A stretch of DNA of 49,684 nt from Clostridiales bacterium. GTDB taxonomy: Bacteria; Bacillota; Clostridia; Oscillospirales; CAG-272. A program made the translations under genes and the position numbers. Of the stretch, positions 1-7,275 are shown piece after piece. The stretch spans positions 1 through 49,684 of the forward strand of contig JAAYLD010000005.1 in NCBI GenBank assembly GCA_012522015.1. The letters run 5' to 3'. The notes below the pieces were generated by a model that saw only the letters and a list, made by a program, of their open reading frames with translations, did no database searches and was not told where the DNA came from. Numbering within the stretch: position 1 is the first letter of the stretch; each line of letters opens with the position of its first letter.

Positions 1-318
1 AAAAAATACAATTATTGTGGCTATGGCTGTTGCAGCTGCGACGGCGGCATCTCCACCGATGCGGATGGCAATGACTGCAGAAACTGTGGCGCACCCTGTG
101 CTGAATATGTTGCTGCAGATAAGCGTTGTCGTAAGCGCACGGTCAAAATTGGTAAGAACATATAAAACGCGCATTGCCCGCCTATCCCCATCTGCCGCTC
201 GGCTCATAATCCGGACACGGTTTACACTCGTCAAGGCTGTCTCTGTTGCGGAACAGACCATCATTCCGAAAATGCAAAGTAAAAACAGTATTATACTTCG
301 CGCGGGGACATCGTCCAT
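1..318 (-). CDS. CNNM/DUF21 (hemolysin C/CorC-type) membrane protein, N-terminal part, cut by window edge
   Basis: Not in the ORF track because it has no stop inside the window; the listed plus-strand ORF 17..346 is its shadow. Reading minus from ATG 318 gives 106 residues open to base 1. After a short N-terminus comes a hydrophobic helix ending in a segment like CSATETALTSVNRVR, then a basic loop (DGDRRAMRVL), then LTTTLICSNI and a second hydrophobic stretch rich in Ala and Ile. This matches the start of the CNNM transmembrane domain (DUF21), which in full-length proteins is followed by CBS and CorC_HlyC domains; those proteins are linked to Mg2+/Co2+ transport or efflux. An in-frame stop lies just upstream with no other start between. 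AAAGGAG precedes the ATG by about 14 bases, rather far. The C-terminal domains lie outside, so the full architecture is inferred. Confidence 0.8.
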   Translation of the reverse strand, partial: MDDVPARSIILFLLCIFGMMVCSATETALTSVNRVRIMSRAADGDRRAMRVLYVLTNFDRALTTTLICSNIFSTGCATVSAVIAIRIGGDAAVAAATAIATIIVFF

Positions 319-398
319 TAAGAACCCATCGACTCCTTTGGTTTAAAATCAGATTTTTTTATTATTTTAACTGTATAACTGCCGTGGATAATTGAAAA

Positions 399-430
399 CA
401 AGCCGGACCGCGCATAAACGGCCCGGCTTG
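399..430 (-). terminator. Rho-independent terminator after ispH-rpsA
   Basis: An 8-bp GC-rich inverted repeat (CAAGCCGG / CCGGCTTG) with a short loop is followed on the minus strand by TTTTC. It lies about 50 bases after the ispH-rpsA stop and separates that operon from the CNNM gene. Confidence 0.8.
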
Positions 431-482
431 TAAAATACTTTTTACAAAACTTCTGTATGAGTTTAATTTTTGGCGGTATCTT

Positions 483-2543
483 TTAAGTCACGCTGTCCTC
501 GGGTGAATCGCTCGAATAAACAAGCCCGCCGGTCTGTGAATCGTCCTCGTCGGTAATAGGTAACTCGGTGTCGAGGAGTGCCCTTATGGAAAGGCTGATG
601 TTTTTCTTTTCATCATTTATGTCGATTATTTTGGCATCGACATTTTGACCAATCTTTAAAACTTCAGACGGCATTGAAATGCGTTTGTCCGAAATTTCTG
701 AGATATGGATAAGCCCGTCCTGTCCGGGAACGACTTCAGCAAATGCTCCAAACAGTGTGAAACTAACTATTTTTACGTTTACAACATCGCCAACGGAATA
801 CTTATTCTTGAATATCGTCCACGGATTATTTTCCTCGGTTTTGCAGCTAAGTGAAATGCGGCGACGTTCACGGTCAAAGTCAATTACGTGAACATCGAGC
901 ATATTCCCAACGGAAACAACCTCAGATGGATGGTGAATGCGGTGCCATGTAAGCTCGCTCATATGAACCATTCCATCAATACCTGTTCCAAGATCAACAA
1001 AAACACCGTACGGGGTTATGCTCTTAATAGCCCCTGTAAATTTTTTGCCGACCTCTAATGAGTTCCAAAACTCATTCTCGCGAGCCTTGCGTTCTGCACG
1101 AAGTGCATCACGTATTGAGCCATATGCTCTCTTCCCACGTTTGTTCGCTTCTTTAATCTTTACGCGCTGCTTTGTACCAACGAGTGAAGAAAGATCACCG
1201 TCTTTCGGAACACCGGTGAGCGCTGCCGGGACAAATACGCGCACAGAGTTGACGTTCATCACAACGCCGCCTTTGACAGCTTCCGTGACAGTTCCTTCAA
1301 GAATAGTGCCTTCCTTTTCAGCATCTACGATACAAGCCCAGTTGGCGTCAGCGTCGACACGACGCTTAGAAAGCATTGCAATGCCATCAACATCACTTAC
1401 TTTAATAACATAAGCTTTTATTTCGTCTCCGACTTTAACGACATCGGTCAGTTTAACCGACGGGTCATCAGAGAATTGTTCCTGCGTTATTATGCCAGTA
1501 GATTTAACTCCGAGATCTAAGTGAACCTCGTTCGCCGTGACGGAGGTAACTACACCGATCACAATGTCTCCTGGATTTAATGTTTTAAATGATTTATTGA
1601 GCAATTCCTCAAAGGTTTCGTTCATTTGCTTACGCTCCGTCATCTTGCGTGCAACCTCCTCGATGATACTGTCGGGAGTTGAAGTCCCGGCAGTAATTCC
1701 GACTGTATTAACATTAATATTTTTGAGTAAATCGGACGGAATATCGTCTTTTGTCTCAATATGAAATGAAAGTGGGCATCGGGAGGCGCATATTTCATAG
1801 AGCTTTCTCGTATTGGAGCTGTTTGCCCCACCGATTATAAGCATCGCATCAGCCTTTGCGGCTATTTCTTCGGCTTCCCTTTGTCTTTTGTCCGTAACAG
1901 TACATATTGTATCAAAAAATTTTACGTTTGTATATAGGTTAGCGATAATTTCCTTGCTTTTTTCCCATTCTGACGACGTGAGTGTTGTTTGTCCAGCAAT
2001 AATAATAGTTTTATTTTCTAAAAATGACGCATCATCAGACGACAGAAACTGCAAAAGCTCGCCTGAAGACGAAAAAACAAAAGATTTAGAGCGTGCATAG
2101 CTAACAATTCCGCGAACTTCCGGGTGTTCTGCTGCTCCAATCAGTATAAAAACAGTATCTTCGTTCGTTTCACTCTGTGCTATCGCCTGAGCACGCTTTA
2201 CTATGGGGCATGTGCAATCTACAACGCTAAAGTTCGGCGTGTTTTTCTCCGCACTTAGAAGATTCTCCGTCTCTTCTTTCGTTATGCCATGAGCGCGTAC
2301 AAGAATAGTAACGTTTCTACCACTCCTTGCTTCATCAATTATGCGCAGTATATCGTCACGGCCGATTGTAATAACGCCGGCTGCTCGCATTTTTTCACTG
2401 TACTGTTTATTATGTATGACGTCGCCATATGTGTATACGGCGCCGCCGACCTTACTAGCTTCGGAAGCAATTCGCTCAAGCGTTTCTGTCGCCTGGCGAA
2501 CACCAAAGCAAAAGCCGCAGTTTTTTGCTATAATGACAGTCAA
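483..2543 (-). CDS. ispH-rpsA: 4-hydroxy-3-methylbut-2-enyl diphosphate reductase fused to ribosomal protein S1
   Basis: A 686-residue fusion. Residues 1 to about 300 are IspH (LytB), the [4Fe-4S] enzyme that makes IPP and DMAPP in the last MEP-pathway step. The three cluster cysteines fall at C12 (FCFG), C112 (CTCP) and C214 (DTIC), with VRAHG and GGANSSNT substrate motifs present. Residues about 320-660 hold four S1 RNA-binding repeats; the last two are the best (ITPYGVFVDLG..DGMVHMSE and FTLFGAFAEV..DGLIHISE). The tail is acidic. Such fusions are known in Clostridia, where the S1 part is thought to act in translation and the pairing with IspH is unexplained. The start overlaps the plsC stop by 4 bases, implying translational coupling. 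It is the last gene of the rpiR-flavoprotein-cmk-plsC operon and is followed by a terminator. Confidence 0.96.
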   Translation of the reverse strand: MTVIIAKNCGFCFGVRQATETLERIASEASKVGGAVYTYGDVIHNKQYSEKMRAAGVITIGRDDILRIIDEARSGRNVTILVRAHGITKEETENLLSAEKNTPNFSVVDCTCPIVKRAQAIAQSETNEDTVFILIGAAEHPEVRGIVSYARSKSFVFSSSGELLQFLSSDDASFLENKTIIIAGQTTLTSSEWEKSKEIIANLYTNVKFFDTICTVTDKRQREAEEIAAKADAMLIIGGANSSNTRKLYEICASRCPLSFHIETKDDIPSDLLKNINVNTVGITAGTSTPDSIIEEVARKMTERKQMNETFEELLNKSFKTLNPGDIVIGVVTSVTANEVHLDLGVKSTGIITQEQFSDDPSVKLTDVVKVGDEIKAYVIKVSDVDGIAMLSKRRVDADANWACIVDAEKEGTILEGTVTEAVKGGVVMNVNSVRVFVPAALTGVPKDGDLSSLVGTKQRVKIKEANKRGKRAYGSIRDALRAERKARENEFWNSLEVGKKFTGAIKSITPYGVFVDLGTGIDGMVHMSELTWHRIHHPSEVVSVGNMLDVHVIDFDRERRRISLSCKTEENNPWTIFKNKYSVGDVVNVKIVSFTLFGAFAEVVPGQDGLIHISEISDKRISMPSEVLKIGQNVDAKIIDINDEKKNISLSIRALLDTELPITDEDDSQTGGLVYSSDSPEDSVT

Positions 2544-3181
2544 TTTTTGTTAGCCTCCGATGTATCTTTAATTTCGGGCGTACTGCTCTCGTAGTCAAGC
2601 TCGCATATTTTGTTAAAAATATATTTTATTACGTCTGTATACTTTCCATCACCATAGTGAGCGGAGTACTCATCATATGGAATTCGACGCCCGAAGATGA
2701 CCTCCGTCCGCCGCAGCAGCCTTGTACGGTTGCCTTTTGTCTTTATATACACGGGCAGCACATCAGCATGTGCCCTGCTCGCTATCATAGCGGCACCTGA
2801 ATATACATCCGTAGTCCTCGGATCAACCTTTGGCTTTCGCGCGCCTTGGGGGAATATGCAGACAAGCTCCCCTTCCGAGAGGAGCCTAACTGAACGTTTT
2901 ATTGAACCTACATCGTTTTGTCCGCGGCGAACAGAATATGCTCCGAGTGATGAAAGAAATTTTGATATAATCGGAATTCGGAAAAGCTCCGCTTTTGCCA
3001 TATATCTAACGCGGCGGTGCGTCACTGCCGACAGTATTATGACGTCTGACATAGACGTATGGTTCGCGCATATAAGGCAAGGCCCCTCCATCGGCTCATT
3101 TTCCGCACCAATGACACGCACACGATATAGGGTGCGCATCATTCCGGCAAAGAGCCGATGCAATGTATCATAAAACGTCAT
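2540..3181 (-). CDS. plsC: 1-acyl-sn-glycerol-3-phosphate acyltransferase
   Basis: A 213-residue PlsC-family acyltransferase. It transfers an acyl chain to the sn-2 position of lysophosphatidic acid to give phosphatidic acid at the inner face of the membrane. Motif I (HX4D) is seen as NHTSMSD around residue 41. The block III motif, usually FPEGTR, reads FPQGARKP. The N-terminus has a hydrophobic, basic character suited to membrane association. Its start overlaps the cmk stop by 14 bases and its stop overlaps ispH by 4, so the three genes are tightly coupled. Family membership is clear; the acyl donor (acyl-CoA or acyl-ACP) cannot be read from sequence. Confidence 0.92.
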   Translation of the reverse strand: MTFYDTLHRLFAGMMRTLYRVRVIGAENEPMEGPCLICANHTSMSDVIILSAVTHRRVRYMAKAELFRIPIISKFLSSLGAYSVRRGQNDVGSIKRSVRLLSEGELVCIFPQGARKPKVDPRTTDVYSGAAMIASRAHADVLPVYIKTKGNRTRLLRRTEVIFGRRIPYDEYSAHYGDGKYTDVIKYIFNKICELDYESSTPEIKDTSEANKN

Positions 3182-3854
3182 CGTATAAGGCTCCGGTTTT
3201 TTCGTTTATGATTTTTATGGCTGCTGCAAATGTATCAGCAGGAGAAGCAAAGGACGAATTGTCAAGTAAAACAGCATCCTCTGCGGGGACTGCAGGCGCA
3301 ATTTTTCGGCCGCTGTCTTGGCTATCCCTCTTTTTCATATCAGCAAGCACTTCTTCATAAGTAACTGATATGCCTTGACGCTTCAGCTCATCATAGCGAC
3401 GCTTGGCCCGGTCCTCAACAGATGCATAAAGAAATATCTTAACGTCGGCATCAGGCATTATCACTGTGCCAATGTCGCGCCCATCCATGACAACATTGTC
3501 ATTTGCGGCGAGTGTGCGCTGTAAATCAAAAAGGAATGCTCTTACTTCCGACACGGCGGAAACGGCAGACGCATAAAGAGATATTTCAGGGGTGCGTATA
3601 GCGTCCGACACATCCTCGCCCGAAAGAAAAACGCACTGCCTTCCATCTTTATAATCAAGCGATATATCGACATCCGGCAGCATCTCCGCGATAGCGGCAG
3701 TGTCATCCATTTTTATGCCCCGCCGAGCCGCAAAAAGACCTATTGTGCGGTAAAGCGCTCCCGTATCTACATATTTAAGCCCAAGTTTTTGTGCCAGGTT
3801 CCTCGCAAGATAGCTCTTCCCTGCGCCGCCAGGCCCATCAATCGCTATTTTCAT
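3168..3854 (-). CDS. cmk: Cytidylate kinase
   Basis: A 228-residue (d)CMP kinase, of usual length, which phosphorylates CMP and dCMP with ATP for nucleic-acid and phospholipid (CDP-diacylglycerol) supply. The P-loop is GPGGAGKS at residues 7-14, followed by YVDTGALYR, which contacts the nucleotide. The DGRDIGTVIMPDADVK segment near residue 128 is the family signature for the CMP-binding region, and the lid is basic (RAKRRYDEL). It sits between the HI0933-type flavoprotein gene, with a 62-base gap, and plsC, which it overlaps. The cmk-plsC-ispH/rpsA order is a common clostridial arrangement. Confidence 0.96.
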   Translation of the reverse strand: MKIAIDGPGGAGKSYLARNLAQKLGLKYVDTGALYRTIGLFAARRGIKMDDTAAIAEMLPDVDISLDYKDGRQCVFLSGEDVSDAIRTPEISLYASAVSAVSEVRAFLFDLQRTLAANDNVVMDGRDIGTVIMPDADVKIFLYASVEDRAKRRYDELKRQGISVTYEEVLADMKKRDSQDSGRKIAPAVPAEDAVLLDNSSFASPADTFAAAIKIINEKTGALYDDVL

Positions 3855-3916
3855 AATACTGTTAATAAAACCTCCGCAGACACTTCTCTTGTCAAATGAT
3901 TAATTGCTTTAAGTTT

Positions 3917-5185
3917 TCAGCTTTTAGGCGCAGCAGTGGCTTTTCCAGCCGCTCTTCCGGTAGAAAATGCTATCTGCAGATTATAACCGCCTGTATAGGC
4001 ATCGACATCTATAACTTCACCGCAGAAATACAGTCCCGACACAGTCTTTGCTTCCATTGTACGTGGGTTAAGACACCTAACATCGACGCCACCTGATGTG
4101 ATAACGGCTTCCTCAATCGGTCTTTTGCGTAAAATAGGTATTTTAAAACCTTTTAACGTCATAATAAGCGCGCGCCGCTCTTCTTTTGTAACTATATTGC
4201 ACTTTTTACGTTCGTCAATGCCCGCTCTCTTAAGCACAACGGGCACAAGAGCCGAAGGAAGCAAATCGGAGCATGCGTTAATCAAATCACGGTTTATATA
4301 TTTAGCAAAATCTGACAGTATTCGTTTATCAAGCTGCGCTTCATTAAGCCCGGGCTTTAAATCTATCGACGCTGTGTATTTCCCGGGTAAAAGATCACCC
4401 ATACGCGCGGATGCCGACAGCACAAGCGGCCCGCTTATGCCGAAATGAGTGAAAAGCATCTCACCAATTTCAGAAAAAATAGCACATGAGCTTTTCTCTG
4501 TTTCAAACATAGTCAGCCTGACATTCTTAAGCGTAAGCCCGGCAAGTGTTTTACATGGCTCGCCTGCCTCAAGCGGTACGAGCGACGGCGATGTGTCGGT
4601 CACTACAAGCCCAGCTTCACGTGCGAAGCGGTATCCGTCACCATCAGAGCCTGTCGCAGGATATGAAAGCCCGCCGCATGCAACGATAACACAGTCGTAC
4701 GGAATAAACTTCCCGCACACTTCAATGCCTCGCACGGCGCCATCTTCTGTCACGACGCGAGTGACGCGCTCATTTATAATGCTTACGCCGTTTGTGCGGC
4801 AATATCGAATAAGAGCATCAGCAATGTCACGTGAGCGATCGGATACTGGGAAAACACGGCGTCCGTGTTCTGTCTTCAGCGGGACACCGAGCGATTCAAA
4901 AAAAGATATTGTGTCAGTTGGCGTAAAACTGGAAAGCGAAGCGTACAAAAACTTAGGATTTCGAGGCACATGAAGTAAAAATTCGCTGACATCACAGTTA
5001 TTTGTCACATTACAGCGACCCTTCCCTGTGATTGCCAGCTTTCGCCCGCATCGGTGGCCACGCTCATACAGCGTCACGCGCGCGCCCGCTGCTGCGGCCG
5101 TACCTGCCGCCATCATACCGGAAGCGCCTCCGCCTATGACGGCGACAGTGGGTCGTGTGGTGTGTGTACCGTCAGATTCAGTCAT
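3917..5185 (-). CDS. HI0933-family FAD-dependent oxidoreductase
   Basis: A flavoprotein of the HI0933/YhiN (BaiN-like) family. The N-terminus has the dinucleotide-binding motif VIGGGASGMMAA followed by YERGHRCGRKLAITGKGRCNVTN, a hallmark of this family. The C-terminus has GLYFCGEVIDVDAYTGGYNLQIAF, which closes the FAD site. The ORF track starts at a TTG (5233). I prefer ATG 5185, giving 422 residues: it has AAAAGG about 8 bases upstream, overlaps the rpiR stop by 8 bases (ATGACTGA), and places the FAD motif close to the N-terminus as usual. The physiological substrate is unknown. Gut Clostridia use a member in bile-acid reduction, but nothing here supports that role. Confidence 0.9.
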   Translation of the reverse strand: MTESDGTHTTRPTVAVIGGGASGMMAAGTAAAAGARVTLYERGHRCGRKLAITGKGRCNVTNNCDVSEFLLHVPRNPKFLYASLSSFTPTDTISFFESLGVPLKTEHGRRVFPVSDRSRDIADALIRYCRTNGVSIINERVTRVVTEDGAVRGIEVCGKFIPYDCVIVACGGLSYPATGSDGDGYRFAREAGLVVTDTSPSLVPLEAGEPCKTLAGLTLKNVRLTMFETEKSSCAIFSEIGEMLFTHFGISGPLVLSASARMGDLLPGKYTASIDLKPGLNEAQLDKRILSDFAKYINRDLINACSDLLPSALVPVVLKRAGIDERKKCNIVTKEERRALIMTLKGFKIPILRKRPIEEAVITSGGVDVRCLNPRTMEAKTVSGLYFCGEVIDVDAYTGGYNLQIAFSTGRAAGKATAAPKS

Positions 5186-6047
5186 TATCGGTATCCTTTT
5201 CGTAAAGGTGGTATTCGTCCCAAATTCGCTCAAGTTTTAATAATGTATCAGAAAGCTCGTCCTGCTTTTTGCGCCCAATCGCAACAATAATTGCGTTTAT
5301 CAGCGAGAGCGGTGCGACAAGTGAGTCCATATATGACGCCATATCGCTCTTTGCAAAAAGGAGCCTGTCCGACCGAGAAGCGATGGGCGAAGATACACCG
5401 TCTGTTACGCCGATGACTTTTGCCCCCTGCGCTGATGCGAATGATACAGCTTTTATAATGCGGCGGGAATATCGCGGAAACGTTATCGCAATTAAAATAT
5501 CGCCTTCCCCGATACGCAGCATCTGCTCGTAAATGCTGTCCTCACTCTCGGTATTTACACATTTTACATTATCAAAAACAAGGCTTAGATTATACGCAAG
5601 CATTTGTGCTATAAATGATGACAGCCGTACACCTGCAATATATATGTTTTTCGCCTCTATTATTTCATCAATGGCGGCTGCAAAATCATCAGGATTATTT
5701 TCTTCTATTGTCGCGCGAATATTCGCTATATCTGATAGCAATGTTTTTTCCAAGGGGCTTGAATCTCCAAGACGTTCGTTTGTCACTTCAATGCGCTGAA
5801 CTGATGTCAGCTTTGAGCGCACAGTATCCTTAACAGCCCTCATAAGCTCAGGATAGCCATCAAAACCAAGCTCAATGGCAAAGCGCACCACGGTAGATTC
5901 GGAAACTCCAGCCTGACGTCCAAGCTTTGCTGCGGTCATAAAAGCAGCCCTATCATAATGGTTTAAAATATACTCGGCTATCCGGCGCTGTCCTTTTGAC
6001 ATCTCCGGCATCCGAGACTTTATTTCGTTTAAAATATTCGTATTCAT
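5178..6047 (-). CDS. MurR/RpiR-family transcriptional regulator
   Basis: A 289-residue regulator. Residues about 1-77 form the RpiR-type helix-turn-helix (MSKGQRRIAEYIL, then AKLGRQAGVSESTVVRFAIELGF). Residues about 115-255 form a SIS sugar-phosphate-binding domain. These proteins usually sense a phosphosugar or amino-sugar phosphate and control its use. Here it is first in an operon with a flavoprotein, cmk, plsC and ispH-rpsA, and no sugar gene is adjacent, so the effector cannot be guessed. A strong SigA promoter and a cluster of ATGCAA/TTGCAT half-sites lie upstream, consistent with autoregulation (inference). Confidence 0.9.
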   Translation of the reverse strand: MNTNILNEIKSRMPEMSKGQRRIAEYILNHYDRAAFMTAAKLGRQAGVSESTVVRFAIELGFDGYPELMRAVKDTVRSKLTSVQRIEVTNERLGDSSPLEKTLLSDIANIRATIEENNPDDFAAAIDEIIEAKNIYIAGVRLSSFIAQMLAYNLSLVFDNVKCVNTESEDSIYEQMLRIGEGDILIAITFPRYSRRIIKAVSFASAQGAKVIGVTDGVSSPIASRSDRLLFAKSDMASYMDSLVAPLSLINAIIVAIGRKKQDELSDTLLKLERIWDEYHLYEKDTDND

Positions 6048-6109
6048 TTATACTCCGACCGCCCGTATATGTAAAAACGGCGCAACATTTATTTTTGGTA
6101 TTTGTTTTA

Positions 6110-6138
6110 ATTATATTTTAATAATTAATGTGTGTCAA
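6110..6138 (-). promoter_or_regulatory. SigA promoter of the rpiR operon
   Basis: On the minus strand TTGACA (6138-6133) and TATAAT (6115-6110) are separated by exactly 17 bases. Both hexamers are perfect consensus. It lies about 63 bases upstream of the rpiR ATG. Confidence 0.85.
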
Positions 6139-6141
6139 TAG

Positions 6142-6185
6142 ATGCAAGTCTTGCATGATGAAATTGCATAAATAAACACATGCAA
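6142..6185. promoter_or_regulatory. Cluster of ATGCAA/TTGCAT half-sites upstream of the rpiR promoter (possible operator)
   Basis: A perfect 7-1-7 palindrome (ATGCAAG, T, CTTGCAT) occupies 6142-6156, just upstream of the -35 box. A second, looser inverted pair (TTGCAT at 6164-6169, ATGCAA at 6180-6185) follows. Four copies of one hexamer within 44 bases suggest a dimeric or tetrameric regulator site. RpiR itself is the obvious candidate, but this is inferred from position only. Confidence 0.5.
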
Positions 6186-6187
6186 AA

Positions 6188-6215
6188 AATCCCGCCCGAA
6201 AAAACGGGCGGGATT
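6188..6215 (-). terminator. Rho-independent terminator after the cysteine-rich gene
   Basis: A perfect 11-bp stem (AATCCCGCCCG / CGGGCGGGATT) with a T-rich loop is followed by a T-run on the minus strand. It lies about 27 bases after the stop at 6242. Confidence 0.9.
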
Positions 6216-6241
6216 CGCATTTTTCCCCGCGCTCCGACGAT

Positions 6242-7075
6242 TCAGCAATGGCGGCAGCCGGAGCCGTCTCCATCCCCTTGCGGTAAAAATGATGGCGGGT
6301 AAAATTCGTTTACTGGGAAAGCCATGCTGCGGAAAAGCTTGCAAGGATCGTCGTCAGAGGGACTGACGCATTCCTTATCAGGAACGGTATATTCCGTTGC
6401 GGTGATTAGATACTGTGCCGGGCGCTCAATGCGGACGACTGAGAAGAAACCAAGTGATACTACAAGGAATCTGTCTTCGTCACCGCCGATAAGGCTTCCG
6501 CTTACCGATTTTGTAACCGATTCAGGTATCTCGTCAACGGAGCAGCAGCAACAGCAGCAAGTGTGCGGCTCAACGATTTTAGCGTTCAGAATAATCGGGT
6601 CGACCGTTTCCAATACGGCTACCGGCATATTTGTGCTAACGCGGTTTCCGGAAAGGTTCGGGCGGCGGCACGGATTATCCTCAAACGGATCGCTGCGGAA
6701 TATGCTTACATTGCCCTCAGACGCAAAAAGGATAACGCGTTTTTCTACAACAGCGATACCTTCAAGCTCGTGCGGAACACCGTTGCAGCAAACTTCGCAG
6801 AAAACTTTTACGTAAATACGTATTGTAATTTGATAAAATCCGCGGTTAAATGGGACATTGTCCACATCAAGTGTCGCCCATACAATATGAGCGTGCTTTG
6901 TGCGAACTGACTGTGTACGCTCGATAAGCTCCTGTCCAAATGGAGTAAGATAAACTCTTACATCTTCAAAGCAATCTTTGTCGCGGCAGGAATCGAGCAC
7001 TCTGTATGTGTCAATGCAGACTGTTTCGCGCTGTGAGCATGAACCAGCTGCGCCAAATGTTTTCTTTTCAGGCAT
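6242..7075 (-). CDS. Conserved cysteine-rich protein of unknown function
   Basis: A 277-residue soluble protein with 18 cysteines, including a run of six (HTCCCCCCS) near residue 175, a pair FCEVCC near residue 93, and a C-terminal CRHC. I recall closely similar unnamed proteins in other Clostridia: recurring segments are DSCRDKDCFEDVRVYLT, FNRGFYQITIRIYVK, VVEKRVILFASEGNVSIF and GFFSVVRIERPAQYLI. No signal peptide, membrane helix or catalytic motif is visible. Disulfide-rich soluble proteins in spore formers are often spore coat components, and a SigK-like promoter may lie upstream, so a coat role is a hypothesis. AGGAGG precedes the ATG by 12 bases. It is a single-gene unit with its own terminator. 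Confidence 0.85.
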   Translation of the reverse strand: MPEKKTFGAAGSCSQRETVCIDTYRVLDSCRDKDCFEDVRVYLTPFGQELIERTQSVRTKHAHIVWATLDVDNVPFNRGFYQITIRIYVKVFCEVCCNGVPHELEGIAVVEKRVILFASEGNVSIFRSDPFEDNPCRRPNLSGNRVSTNMPVAVLETVDPIILNAKIVEPHTCCCCCCSVDEIPESVTKSVSGSLIGGDEDRFLVVSLGFFSVVRIERPAQYLITATEYTVPDKECVSPSDDDPCKLFRSMAFPVNEFYPPSFLPQGDGDGSGCRHC

Positions 7076-7141
7076 AGATTGAGTTTGCCTCCTGTGATAA
7101 TTGGGGACTCGCGTTGTTTTTACATACGCGTCCTACAATCA

Positions 7142-7169
7142 TAGAATATGCCGAACACAAGTTATTTGT
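7142..7169 (-). promoter_or_regulatory. Possible SigK-type promoter of the cysteine-rich gene
   Basis: Minus strand reads AC, 17 bases, then CATATTCTA, which fits the Bacillus SigK pattern AC-N17-CATANNNTA. That pattern is loose, and a SigA reading (GTGACA, 18 bases, TATTCT) is also possible at the same place. Confidence 0.35.
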
Positions 7170-7215
7170 CACGGTATTAACTTATCATGCGTCATATATA
7201 GTCATATATATATAT

Positions 7216-7257
7216 AAAATAAATCCTCCGATGGCGGTTCCTCGGAGGATTTATTTT
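7216..7257 (-). terminator. Terminator after the small P-loop gene
   Basis: A perfect 16-bp inverted repeat (AAAATAAATCCTCCGA and its complement) with a 10-base loop, A-rich on one side and T-rich on the other, so it could work in both directions. It lies 18 bases after the stop of the P-loop gene at 7276. Confidence 0.9.
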
Positions 7258-7275
7258 ATTTTTGTTTTATTCTCA

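Noticed and set aside
17-346. Plus-strand 109-residue ORF at the left edge
   Set aside because: Antisense of the CNNM gene, whose minus-strand frame encodes a recognisable domain.
6324-6815. Plus-strand ORF with a poly-Gln run (QQQQQQQ)
   Set aside because: It is the antisense reading of the six-Cys run in the cysteine-rich gene; no ribosome-binding site or promoter supports it.
7180-7215. TATATA repeat as a regulatory or origin element
   Set aside because: A short AT microsatellite next to a terminator; no DnaA boxes or other origin features.
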